Of a DNA stretch of 64,000 bases, positions 55,714 through 64,000 are shown one piece after another. This DNA comes from Streptomyces sp. Ru71 (GTDB lineage: Bacteria; Actinomycetota; Actinomycetes; Streptomycetales; Streptomycetaceae): the NCBI RefSeq assembly GCF_002920535.1, contig NZ_PQSS01000008.1:1-64000 (forward strand). Direction: 5' to 3'. The notes under the pieces were generated by a model. That model saw only the letters and a program-made list of their open reading frames with translations. It searched no databases and was not told where the DNA came from. Within the stretch, counting starts at the first letter, position 1. The number at the start of each line of letters is the position of its first letter. A program made the translations under genes and the position numbers.

Positions 55714-56922
55714 GTGTCCCGTCGCCTGTTCACTTCGGAGTCCGTGACCGAGGGTCACCCCGACAAGATCGCTGACCAGATCAGCGACACCATTCTCGAC
55801 GCGCTCCTGCGTGAGGACCCGTCCTCCCGGGTCGCCGTCGAGACGCTGATCACCACCGGCCTGGTGCACGTGGCCGGCGAGGTCACCACCAAGGCCTACG
55901 CGGACATCGCCACCCTGGTCCGCAACAAGATCCTGGAGATCGGCTACGACTCCTCGAAGAAGGGCTTCGACGGCGCCTCCTGCGGTGTGTCGGTGTCCAT
56001 CGGCGCGCAGTCCCCGGACATCGCGCAGGGCGTCGACACGGCATACGAGTCCCGGGTCGAGGGCGACGAGGACGAGCTGGACCGGCAGGGCGCGGGCGAC
56101 CAGGGCCTGATGTTCGGGTACGCCACCGACGAGACGCCCACCCTGATGCCGCTGCCGATCTTCCTGGCGCACCGGCTGTCCAACCGCCTGTCCGAGGTGC
56201 GCAAGAACGGCACCATCCCCTACCTGCGCCCGGACGGCAAGACGCAGGTCACCATCGAGTACGACGGCGACAAGGCCGTCCGCCTCGACACGGTCGTCGT
56301 CTCCTCGCAGCACGCCTCCGACATCGACCTGGAGTCGCTGCTCGCCCCCGACATCCGCGAGTTCGTCGTGGAGCCCGAGCTGAAGGCGCTGCTCGACGAG
56401 GGCATCAAGCTGGACACCGAGGGCTACCGCCTGCTGGTCAACCCGACCGGCCGCTTCGAGATCGGCGGCCCGATGGGCGACGCCGGCCTGACCGGTCGCA
56501 AGATCATCATCGACACCTACGGCGGCATGGCCCGCCACGGCGGCGGTGCCTTCTCCGGCAAGGACCCGTCCAAGGTCGACCGCTCCGCCGCCTACGCCAT
56601 GCGCTGGGTCGCCAAGAACGTCGTCGCCGCGGGCCTGGCCTCGCGCTGCGAGGTCCAGGTGGCCTACGCCATCGGCAAGGCCGAGCCGGTCGGTCTGTTC
56701 GTGGAGACCTTCGGCACCGAGAAGGTCGACACCGACAAGATCGAGCAGGCCATCGACCAGGTCTTCGACCTGCGCCCGGCCGCCATCATCCGCGACCTGG
56801 ACCTGCTGCGCCCGATCTACTCCCAGACGGCCGCCTACGGTCACTTCGGCCGTGAGCTGCCCGACTTCACCTGGGAGCGCACCGACCGCGTGGACGCCCT
56901 GCGCCAGGCCGCCGGCCTGTAA
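55714..56922 (+). CDS. metK: S-adenosylmethionine synthetase
   Basis: 402 aa, makes SAM from methionine and ATP. N-terminal [24 protein letters not shown] with the catalytic His of GHPDK, the active-site loop [12 protein letters not shown], and the phosphate-binding [20 protein letters not shown] are intact. GTG at 55714 with AGGGAG five bases before. SAM level also influences Streptomyces secondary metabolism. A UUCG-capped terminator follows. Confidence 0.97.
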   Translation: MSRRLFTSESVTEGHPDKIADQISDTILDALLREDPSSRVAVETLITTGLVHVAGEVTTKAYADIATLVRNKILEIGYDSSKKGFDGASCGVSVSIGAQSPDIAQGVDTAYESRVEGDEDELDRQGAGDQGLMFGYATDETPTLMPLPIFLAHRLSNRLSEVRKNGTIPYLRPDGKTQVTIEYDGDKAVRLDTVVVSSQHASDIDLESLLAPDIREFVVEPELKALLDEGIKLDTEGYRLLVNPTGRFEIGGPMGDAGLTGRKIIIDTYGGMARHGGGAFSGKDPSKVDRSAAYAMRWVAKNVVAAGLASRCEVQVAYAIGKAEPVGLFVETFGTEKVDTDKIEQAIDQVFDLRPAAIIRDLDLLRPIYSQTAAYGHFGRELPDFTWERTDRVDALRQAAGL

Positions 56923-56937
56923 TCGGCATCCGGCAGT

Positions 56938-56972
56938 GAAGGCCCGGTCTCCCTTCGGGGAGCCGGGCCTTC
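56938..56972 (+). terminator. Terminator after metK with UUCG tetraloop
   Basis: GAAGGCCCGG (56938-56947)/CCGGGCCTTC (56963-56972) and CTCCC/GGGAG around a TTCG loop, with one bulged T at 56948. Confidence 0.9.
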
Positions 56973-57015
56973 GGCATGTGTCCCGGCGGCCTTCGCGGGA
57001 CACGGGCCTGCGCCG

Positions 57016-57039
57016 CTGTCAGTGACGTTTGGTAAGAAT
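57016..57039 (+). promoter_or_regulatory. Near-consensus RecA-independent damage promoter for priA, leaderless
   Basis: CTGTCAGTG (57016-57024), eight bases, then TAAGAAT (57033-57039). It has one mismatch to TTGTCRGTG, and the -10 fits only as a 7-mer. A start seven bases downstream falls on the priA GTG at 57046. No ribosome site is seen. Confidence 0.6.
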
Positions 57040-57045
57040 GCAAGC

Positions 57046-59208
57046 GTGAGCAGCGAGAACGACGTGGGTGGCGGGGGCGCCGAGGGGGCGCCCCCGGAGC
57101 AGCTCGCGCTCATCCGGGAGAGCGTGCGCAAGGCCAAGGAGCCGCGGGCCAAGCCGCGGACCTGGCGGGGCGCCGCCCTCGCGCCCACGCTGCCCGTCGC
57201 GCGGGTGCTCGTCGACAAGGGCGTACTCCACCTCGACCGGTACTTCGACTACGCCGTGCCCGCCGAGCTGGACGCCGAGGCACAGCCCGGGGTGCGGGTG
57301 CGCGTGCGCTTCGGGGCCGGGCGGCACCGGGTGCGCGAGGGGCGCCGCGAGGGCGGCGGCCTGATCGACGGATTCCTCATCGAGCGGCTCCCCGAGTCCG
57401 ACTACTCCGGGCCGCTCGCCGCCCTCGCCCAGGTGGTCTCACCCGAACCCGTCCTCGGCCCCGAGCTGCTCGGCCTCGCCCGCGCCGTCGCCGACCGGTA
57501 CGCCGGCAGCCTCGCCGACGTGCTGCAGCTCGCCGTACCCCCGCGCAGCGCACGGGCCGAGCAGCGGCCCTCGCCCGCCCCGCTGCCGCCCCCGCGGGCC
57601 CCCGAACCGGGCTCCTGGGCGCGGTACGAGCGCGGTCCTGCCTTCCTGGAGGCCCTCGCCGCCGGGAACGCGCCGCGCGCGGTGTGGAACGCCCTGCCCG
57701 GACCCCAGTGGGCCGACGAGCTGGCCCGCGCCGTCGCCGCCGCGCTGGCCTCCGGACGCGGTGCCCTCGTCGTCCTGCCCGACGGCCGGGCCGTCGCCCG
57801 CGTCGACGCCGCCCTGACCGCGCTGCTGGGCGAGGGGCGGCACGCCGTGCTCACCGCCGACGCGGGACCGGAGAAGCGGTACCGCGAGTGGCTGGCCGTG
57901 CGGCGCGGGTCCGTGCGCGCCGTGCTCGGCACCCGCGCCGCGATGTTCGCGCCCGTGCGGGACCTGGGCCTGGTCGCCCTCTGGGACGACGGCGACGACA
58001 GCCACAGCGAGCAGCACGCCCCCCAGCCGCACGCGCGGGAGGTCCTGCTGCTGCGCGCCGCCCAGGACCGGTGCGCCTTCCTGCTCGGCGGCCTCAGCTG
58101 CACGGTCGAGGCGGCGCAGCTCGTGCAGAGCGGGTGGGCGCGGCCGATCGCCGCCGTACGGGAGCAGGTCCGGGCCGCGGCCCCGCTGGTGCGGACCGTG
58201 GGCGACGGCGACCTCGCCCGCGACGAGGCCGCGCGCGCCGCCCGGCTGCCCACGCTCGCCTGGCAGGTGGCCCGTGAGGGGCTGCGCAACGGCCCGGTGC
58301 TGGTGCAGGTGCCGCGCCGCGGATACGTGCCCCGGATGGCGTGCGCGCAGTGCCGTGAGCCCGCCCGCTGCCGGCACTGCTCCGGACCGCTGGAGGCACG
58401 GGACGGCTCCGAGGCCGGCGGGTCGCTGTGGTGCGGCTGGTGCGGGCGCGAGGAGACGCGCTGGCACTGCCCCGAGTGCGGGTCCTTCCGGCTGCGCGCC
58501 CAGGTCGTCGGCGCCCGGCGCACGGCCGAGGAGCTGGGCCGGGCGTTCCCGGCCGTCCCGGTGCGCACCTCCGGGCGCGAGCACGTCCTGGACACCGTGC
58601 CGGCCACGCCCGCGCTGGTGGTGAGCACGCCCGGCGCCGAGCCCGTCGCCGAGGGCGGCTACGCGGCGGCGCTGCTGCTGGACGGCTGGGCGATGCTCGG
58701 GCGGCCCGACCTGCGGGCCGAGGAGGACGCCCTGCGGCGCTGGATCGCCGCCGCCGCGCTGGTGCGGCCGCAGAGCGCCGGCGGCACCGTCGCCGTCGTC
58801 GCCGAGGCCACCGCCCGGCCCGTGCAGGCGCTGGTGCGCTGGGACCCCGTCGGGCACGCGGTGCGTGAGCTGGCCGAGCGGGCCGAGCTGGGGTTCCCGC
58901 CGGTGTCGCGGATGGCGGCCGTGTCGGGGCCGCCGGCGGCCCTGGTGGACTTCATCGGCGCGGTGGAACTGCCGGCACAGGCGGAGGTGCTCGGGCCCGT
59001 GCCGCTGCCGGTCACGGCACCGGGGCGGCTGCGGCGGCCCGGGGCTCCGCCGCCGGGGGAGCAGTGGGAACGCGCGCTGATCCGGGTGCCGCCGGGCAGC
59101 GGGGCGGCGCTCGCGGCGGCCCTCAAGGCCGCGCAGGCCGCGCGGATGGCACGCGGGCAGGGCGAGGCCGCGGTGCGGGTGCGGATCGACCCGCCGGACA
59201 TCGGCTGA
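57046..59208 (+). CDS. priA: PriA-like primosomal protein N' lacking helicase motifs
   Basis: 720 aa from the GTG at 57046, which coincides with a predicted transcript start. The N-terminal 3'-DNA-binding domain (ARVLVDKGVLHLDRYFDYAVPAEL) is clear. The zinc region keeps eight cysteines (ACAQCREPARCRHCSG and CGWCGREETRWHCPECG). The Walker A GSGKT expected after the DNA-binding domain is replaced by ALPGPQWADE, and the DEEH box by ALWDDGDDS. It is thus probably a helicase-dead PriA that acts in replication restart by structure-specific binding, as annotated for other actinobacteria. Confidence 0.9.
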   Translation: MSSENDVGGGGAEGAPPEQLALIRESVRKAKEPRAKPRTWRGAALAPTLPVARVLVDKGVLHLDRYFDYAVPAELDAEAQPGVRVRVRFGAGRHRVREGRREGGGLIDGFLIERLPESDYSGPLAALAQVVSPEPVLGPELLGLARAVADRYAGSLADVLQLAVPPRSARAEQRPSPAPLPPPRAPEPGSWARYERGPAFLEALAAGNAPRAVWNALPGPQWADELARAVAAALASGRGALVVLPDGRAVARVDAALTALLGEGRHAVLTADAGPEKRYREWLAVRRGSVRAVLGTRAAMFAPVRDLGLVALWDDGDDSHSEQHAPQPHAREVLLLRAAQDRCAFLLGGLSCTVEAAQLVQSGWARPIAAVREQVRAAAPLVRTVGDGDLARDEAARAARLPTLAWQVAREGLRNGPVLVQVPRRGYVPRMACAQCREPARCRHCSGPLEARDGSEAGGSLWCGWCGREETRWHCPECGSFRLRAQVVGARRTAEELGRAFPAVPVRTSGREHVLDTVPATPALVVSTPGAEPVAEGGYAAALLLDGWAMLGRPDLRAEEDALRRWIAAAALVRPQSAGGTVAVVAEATARPVQALVRWDPVGHAVRELAERAELGFPPVSRMAAVSGPPAALVDFIGAVELPAQAEVLGPVPLPVTAPGRLRRPGAPPPGEQWERALIRVPPGSGAALAAALKAAQAARMARGQGEAAVRVRIDPPDIG

Positions 59209-59299
59209 GCCGTCCTGCCGTGGACAGCCGTCTGCCCTCCCGGAGCGGTCCAGGAGGGCAGTTGACGGCGTGTCACCTCACGCGGGCGCAGCGCGGTGG

Positions 59300-60241
<942 letters not shown>

Positions 60242-61174
60242 ATGAAGCTTGTCTTCGCCGGTACCCCCGAGGTCGCCGTTCCCGCTCTGGACGCCCTGAT
60301 CGCCTCCGGGCGGCACGAGGTGGCCGCCGTCGTCACGCGGCCCGACGCGCCGGCCGGGCGGGGCCGCAGGCTGGTCGCGTCGCCCGTGGCGGAGCGGGCG
60401 GAGGAGGCCGGGATCGAGGTGCTCAAGCCCGCGAAGCCGCGTGATCCGGAGTTCCTTGAGCGGCTGAAGCAGATCGCGCCCGACTGCTGCCCCGTCGTCG
60501 CCTACGGCGCCCTGCTGCCCCGTGTCGCCCTCGACATCCCCGCGCACGGGTGGGTCAACCTGCACTTCTCGCTGCTGCCCGCCTGGCGCGGCGCCGCGCC
60601 CGTGCAGCACTCCCTCATGGCCGGCGACCAGATCACGGGCGCGTCCACCTTCCTCATCGAGGAGGGACTGGACTCCGGCCCCGTCTACGGCACCGTCACC
60701 GAGGAGATCCGGCCCACCGACACCAGCGGCGACCTGCTGACCCGGCTCGCCTTCGCCGGTGCCGGGCTGCTCGCCGCCACCATGGACGGCATCGAGGACG
60801 GCACGCTCAAGGCCGTACCGCAGCCCAGTGAGGGCGTGACCCTCGCCCCGAAGATCACCGTCGAGGACGCCCGGGTCGACTGGGCCGCGCCCGCGCTGCG
60901 CGTCGACCGGGTGGTACGCGGCTGCACCCCGGCCCCCGGCGCCTGGACCACCTTCCGCGGCGAGCGGCTGAAGCTCATTCAGGTCGCGCTGCTCACCGAG
61001 CGCACCGACCTCGCCCCCGGTGCCCTCGACGTCGGCAAGAACCACGTGCACGTCGGCACGGGCTCGCACGCCGTGGAGCTGCTGTGGGTGCAGGCGCAGG
61101 GCAAGAAGCCGATGCGGGCGGCGGACTGGGCGCGCGGTGTGCGGATCGGCGCCGGGGAGACCCTCGGCGCGTAG
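60242..61174 (+). CDS. fmt: Methionyl-tRNA formyltransferase
   Basis: 310 aa from the ATG at 60242 ([19 protein letters not shown]). It formylates initiator Met-tRNA. The catalytic Asn and His are in [23 protein letters not shown], and the Asp in [12 protein letters not shown]. The C-terminal tRNA-binding OB-fold follows. Note that several neighbours appear leaderless, a class that depends strongly on formylated initiator tRNA. rsmB follows after 64 bp. Confidence 0.96.
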   Translation: MKLVFAGTPEVAVPALDALIASGRHEVAAVVTRPDAPAGRGRRLVASPVAERAEEAGIEVLKPAKPRDPEFLERLKQIAPDCCPVVAYGALLPRVALDIPAHGWVNLHFSLLPAWRGAAPVQHSLMAGDQITGASTFLIEEGLDSGPVYGTVTEEIRPTDTSGDLLTRLAFAGAGLLAATMDGIEDGTLKAVPQPSEGVTLAPKITVEDARVDWAAPALRVDRVVRGCTPAPGAWTTFRGERLKLIQVALLTERTDLAPGALDVGKNHVHVGTGSHAVELLWVQAQGKKPMRAADWARGVRIGAGETLGA

Positions 61175-61238
61175 CGGCACCACCCGCGGGACGTAGGCTG
61201 GGTGGACAGCCCGTTCTTCACTCCGGAGCACCTTTTTC

Positions 61239-62666
61239 GTGAGCGACACCCCCGGCACCTCCCGCAGGCCGCGCAGGCCCGCCAAGCCGTACCGCCGTCC
61301 CCAGAAGGACCCCGTCCGCATCCTGGCGTTCGAGGCGCTGCGCGCGGTCGACGAGCGCGACGCCTACGCCAACCTCGTCCTGCCGCCGCTGCTGCGCAAG
61401 GCCAGGGAGAAGAGCGACTTCGACGCGCGGGACGCGGCGCTGGCGACCGAGCTTGTGTACGGCACGCTGCGCCGGCAGGGGACGTACGACGCCGTGATCG
61501 CGGCCTGTGTCGACCGGCCGCTGCGCGAGGTCGATCCGCCGGTGCTGGACGTGCTGAGCCTGGGCGCGCACCAGCTGCTCGGTACCCGCATCCCCACGCA
61601 CGCCGCCGTGTCGGCCACCGTGGAGCTCGCCCGGGTGGTGCTCGGTGACGGGCGGGCCAAGTTCGTGAACGCCGTGCTGCGCAAGGTCGCCCAGCGCGAC
61701 CTCGACGCGTGGCTCGCCGAGGTCGCCCCGCCCTACGACGACGACCCCGAGGACCATCTCGCCGTGGTGCACGCGCACCCGCGCTGGGTCGTCTCCGCGC
61801 TGTGGGACTCCCTCGGCGGCGGTCGCGAGGGCATCGAGCGGCTGCTGGCGGCCGACAACGAGCGGCCCGAGGTCACCCTGGTCGCCCGGCCGGGCCGGGC
61901 CACGCCCGAGGAACTGCTCGGCGAGGAGGCCGCGGTGCCGGGGCGCTGGTCGCCGTACGCCGTGCGGCTGGCCGAGGGCGGCGAGCCGGGGGCCGTGGAG
62001 GCCGTGCGGGAGGGGCGGGCCGGTGTGCAGGACGAGGGCAGCCAGCTGGTCGCGCTGGCGCTCGCCAACGCGCCGGTCGAGGGGCGGGACCGGCTCTGGC
62101 TGGACGGCTGTGCCGGGCCCGGCGGCAAGGCCGCGCTCCTCGGCGCCCTCGCCGCCGAGCGGGGCGCGATGCTGCTGGCGTCCGAGAAGCAGCCGCACCG
62201 CGCCGGCCTGGTCGCCAAGGCGCTGGCCGGCAACCCGGGGCCGTACCAGGTGATCACCGCCGACGGGACCCGGCCGGCCTGGCGGCCCGGCAGCTTCGAC
62301 CGGGTGCTGGTGGACGTGCCGTGCTCCGGGCTCGGCGCGCTGCGGCGGCGGCCGGAGGCCCGCTGGCGGCGCCGCCCCGAGGACCTCGACGCGTTCGCGC
62401 CGCTGCAGCGGGGCCTGCTGCGCACCGCACTGGAGTCGGTGCGCGTCGGCGGCGTCGTCGGCTACGCCACCTGCTCCCCGCACCTGGCGGAGACGAGGGC
62501 CGTCGTGGCCGATGTGCTCAAGCAGTTCCCGGACACGGACCTGCTGGACGCCCGTCCGCTGCTGCCGGACGTGACGGACCTCGGCGACGGCCCGGACATC
62601 CAGCTGTGGCCCCACATCCACGGCACCGACGCGATGTACCTGGCGCTCATCCGCCGGACCGGCTGA
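61239..62666 (+). CDS. rsmB: 16S rRNA m5C967 methyltransferase RsmB
   Basis: 475 aa. The N-terminal NusB-like RNA-binding domain (VRILAFEALRAVDERDAYANLVLPPLL through FVNAVLRKVAQ) is followed by a Rossmann methyltransferase domain. SAM-site WLDGCAGPGGKAALLGAL, the PC motif DVPCSGLGALRRRPEARWR, and catalytic Cys in VGYATCSPHLAET are intact. GTG at 61239. The 3' end overlaps the convergent MMPL gene by 20 bp. Confidence 0.95.
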   Translation: MSDTPGTSRRPRRPAKPYRRPQKDPVRILAFEALRAVDERDAYANLVLPPLLRKAREKSDFDARDAALATELVYGTLRRQGTYDAVIAACVDRPLREVDPPVLDVLSLGAHQLLGTRIPTHAAVSATVELARVVLGDGRAKFVNAVLRKVAQRDLDAWLAEVAPPYDDDPEDHLAVVHAHPRWVVSALWDSLGGGREGIERLLAADNERPEVTLVARPGRATPEELLGEEAAVPGRWSPYAVRLAEGGEPGAVEAVREGRAGVQDEGSQLVALALANAPVEGRDRLWLDGCAGPGGKAALLGALAAERGAMLLASEKQPHRAGLVAKALAGNPGPYQVITADGTRPAWRPGSFDRVLVDVPCSGLGALRRRPEARWRRRPEDLDAFAPLQRGLLRTALESVRVGGVVGYATCSPHLAETRAVVADVLKQFPDTDLLDARPLLPDVTDLGDGPDIQLWPHIHGTDAMYLALIRRTG

Positions 62667-64000
62667 CCTCGCTCTGTCTCGGCACGGGCGTGCCGTCCCG
62701 GTGCGCCAGCCGGTGCGGCCACCACACCTTCTTGCCCACGTCCAGGAAGAGCGAGGTGACCAGCACCGACCGCACCACGAAGGTGTCCAGCAGGACGCCC
62801 AGCGCGACGGCGAAGCCGATCTCCGCGAAGCCGACCATGGGCAGGGTGCCCAGCGCGGCGAAGGTCCCGGCGAGGACCAGGCCCGCCGAGGTGATCACGG
62901 CGCCGGTGGCGGCCAGGGCGGTCACCACGCCCGGCCGGGTGCCCTGGCGGATCGCCTCCTCGCGGACGCGGGTGGTGAGGAAGATGTTGTAGTCGATGCC
63001 GAGGGCCACCAGGAAGACGAAGACGAACAGCGGGAAGGCCACGTCCTCGCCCGCGTAGTCGAAGACGTAGCGGAACGCCAGGGCGCTCAGGCCCAGCGCG
63101 GTGGCCAGCGACAGCACCACCGTGCCGACCAGCAGCAGCGGTGCCACCAGGGCCCGCAGCAGCACGCCGAGCACCAGCAGGACGACGGCGAGGACGAGCG
63201 GGATGACCAGGTAGTTGTCGTGCGTCTGGGCGTTGTCCATGTCCAGCAGGGCCGCCGTGCCGCCGCCCACCTTCGCGTCGGCGCCCGGCACGGCGTGCAC
63301 CGCGTCGCGGACCCGCTGCACGGTCGCCTTGGCGGCGGAGCTGTCCGCCGGGTCCCGCATGGTCGCCTCGAACAGCACCTTGCCGTCGTGCACCGGCGCG
63401 GTGCCCGGCGGTATGCCGATGCCGGCCGGCACGACGGCCGGATCCGCCGCGACCGTGCGGCCCACCCGCTCGGCCTGCGGCGCGTTCGAGACGATGACGA
63501 GGGGATCGCCGGTACCGGCGGGGAAGTAGCGGGCCGACACCTGCTGGCCGGTGATCGAGTCCGGTGTGTTCGTGAAGGCGTCCGCGTTGGGGATGCCCGA
63601 GGCACGCAGCTGGAACAGGCCGAGGGACAGGGCGGCCAGCACCACCGCCGTCACGCTCCACACCAGGCGCGGGCGGCGCGCGATCCGCCGGCCCATGCGG
63701 GCCCACACACCCCGCTCGGTCGGGTCGGCCGAGCCGAAGTGCGGGATCACCGGCCAGAAGATCCAGCGGCCCAGGCACACCAGCAGCGCCGGGAACAGCG
63801 TCAGCATCACCAGCAGGGCGACCAGCACGCCGATCGCTGCCACCGGGCCGAGGCCGCGCGTGGAGTTCATCTCCGCCACCAGCAGCACGAGCATGCTGAG
63901 CACGACCGTCGCGCCGGATGCCAGCACGGCCGGGCCGGCCCGGTTCAGGGCGCGGCGCATCGCCACGTGCCGGTCCTCGTGCCGGCGCAGCTCCTCTCGG
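62647..64000 (-). CDS. MMPL-family (RND) transporter, N-terminal part beyond window
   Basis: C-terminal 451 codons or so. The frame continues to the window edge with RREELRRHEDRH before the GTG at 63966, a typical MMPL inter-domain sequence, so the gene is truncated. Visible: the end of the first membrane block, an extracytoplasmic domain, and the second block with FPLFVFVFLVALGIDYNIFLTTRVREEA holding the proton-relay Asp-Tyr. It probably exports lipids or other hydrophobic compounds. The stop is inside rsmB on the other strand. Confidence 0.92.
   Translation of the reverse strand, partial: REELRRHEDRHVAMRRALNRAGPAVLASGATVVLSMLVLLVAEMNSTRGLGPVAAIGVLVALLVMLTLFPALLVCLGRWIFWPVIPHFGSADPTERGVWARMGRRIARRPRLVWSVTAVVLAALSLGLFQLRASGIPNADAFTNTPDSITGQQVSARYFPAGTGDPLVIVSNAPQAERVGRTVAADPAVVPAGIGIPPGTAPVHDGKVLFEATMRDPADSSAAKATVQRVRDAVHAVPGADAKVGGGTAALLDMDNAQTHDNYLVIPLVLAVVLLVLGVLLRALVAPLLLVGTVVLSLATALGLSALAFRYVFDYAGEDVAFPLFVFVFLVALGIDYNIFLTTRVREEAIRQGTRPGVVTALAATGAVITSAGLVLAGTFAALGTLPMVGFAEIGFAVALGVLLDTFVVRSVLVTSLFLDVGKKVWWPHRLAHRDGTPVPRQSEVSRSGG

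Overview
This window is a stretch of core chromosome from a high-GC actinomycete, almost certainly a Streptomyces. The evidence is the GC-rich third codon positions, frequent GTG/TTG starts, a bldD gene whose c-di-GMP ligands sit at the BldD residue numbers (R114-G-D116 and R125-x-D127-D128), the small nucleoid protein sIHF, and a gene order (pdxST-yebC-ruvCAB-yajC-secDF-apt-rel; rpsD-alaS-ruvX-mltG-aroECKB-efp-nusB-bldD; pyrR-B-C-x-carAB-pyrDF-sihF-gmk-rpoZ-coaBC-metK-priA-fmt-rsmB) typical of that genus and partly shared with mycobacteria. I saw no prophage, IS element, CRISPR array, tRNA or rRNA.

Layout. 1-2077: end of a phosphatidylinositol-mannoside acyltransferase and a PimA-like mannosyltransferase. 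2078-2733: a gene-free gap filled with a degenerate repeat. 2734-8152: a LemA-like membrane protein, PLP synthase pdxST, yebC and the Holliday-junction operon ruvCAB behind a DNA-damage-type promoter. 8349-15135: protein export (yajC, secD, secF), apt and the (p)ppGpp enzyme RelA/Rel. 15200-19590: a DUF349 protein, a membrane-anchored cyclophilin, a metallo-beta-lactamase-fold hydrolase and hisS. 19637-23185: a tightly overlapping minus-strand operon of ABC-2 exporter plus two-component system. 23329-26292: VKOR-like protein, rarA and rpsD with a long structured leader. 26317-28488: an ATPase/TPR regulator on the minus strand. 28651-41626: two small membrane-associated proteins, alaS, ruvX, mltG, the shikimate genes aroE-C-K-B, a frameshifted P-loop gene, a probably inactive M24 peptidase homologue, efp and nusB. 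41808-42311: bldD. 42608-52568: the whole UMP pathway. 52879-62666: sihF, gmk, rpoZ, coaBC, metK, priA, an HTH gene, fmt and rsmB. 62647-64000: an MMPL transporter cut by the right edge.

Regulatory logic visible in the DNA. The sequences in front of ruvC and rarA match exactly, and that in front of priA nearly, the RecA-independent DNA-damage promoter motif TTGTCAGTG-N8-TAnnnT linked to PafBC in mycobacteria. The pyr operon begins with a consensus PyrR-binding loop next to a Shine-Dalgarno that can be masked. bldD has an inverted repeat over its own -10. Most operons end in perfect GC-rich hairpins without T tracts.

Most interesting for follow-up: the three damage-type promoters, the M24 homologue next to efp that has lost most metal ligands, the PyrR leader, the uncharacterised PH-like membrane protein inside the pyr operon, the poly-C frameshift at 38693-38699, and the tandem-repeat tracts at 2141-2460, 50575-50624 and 60031-60150.
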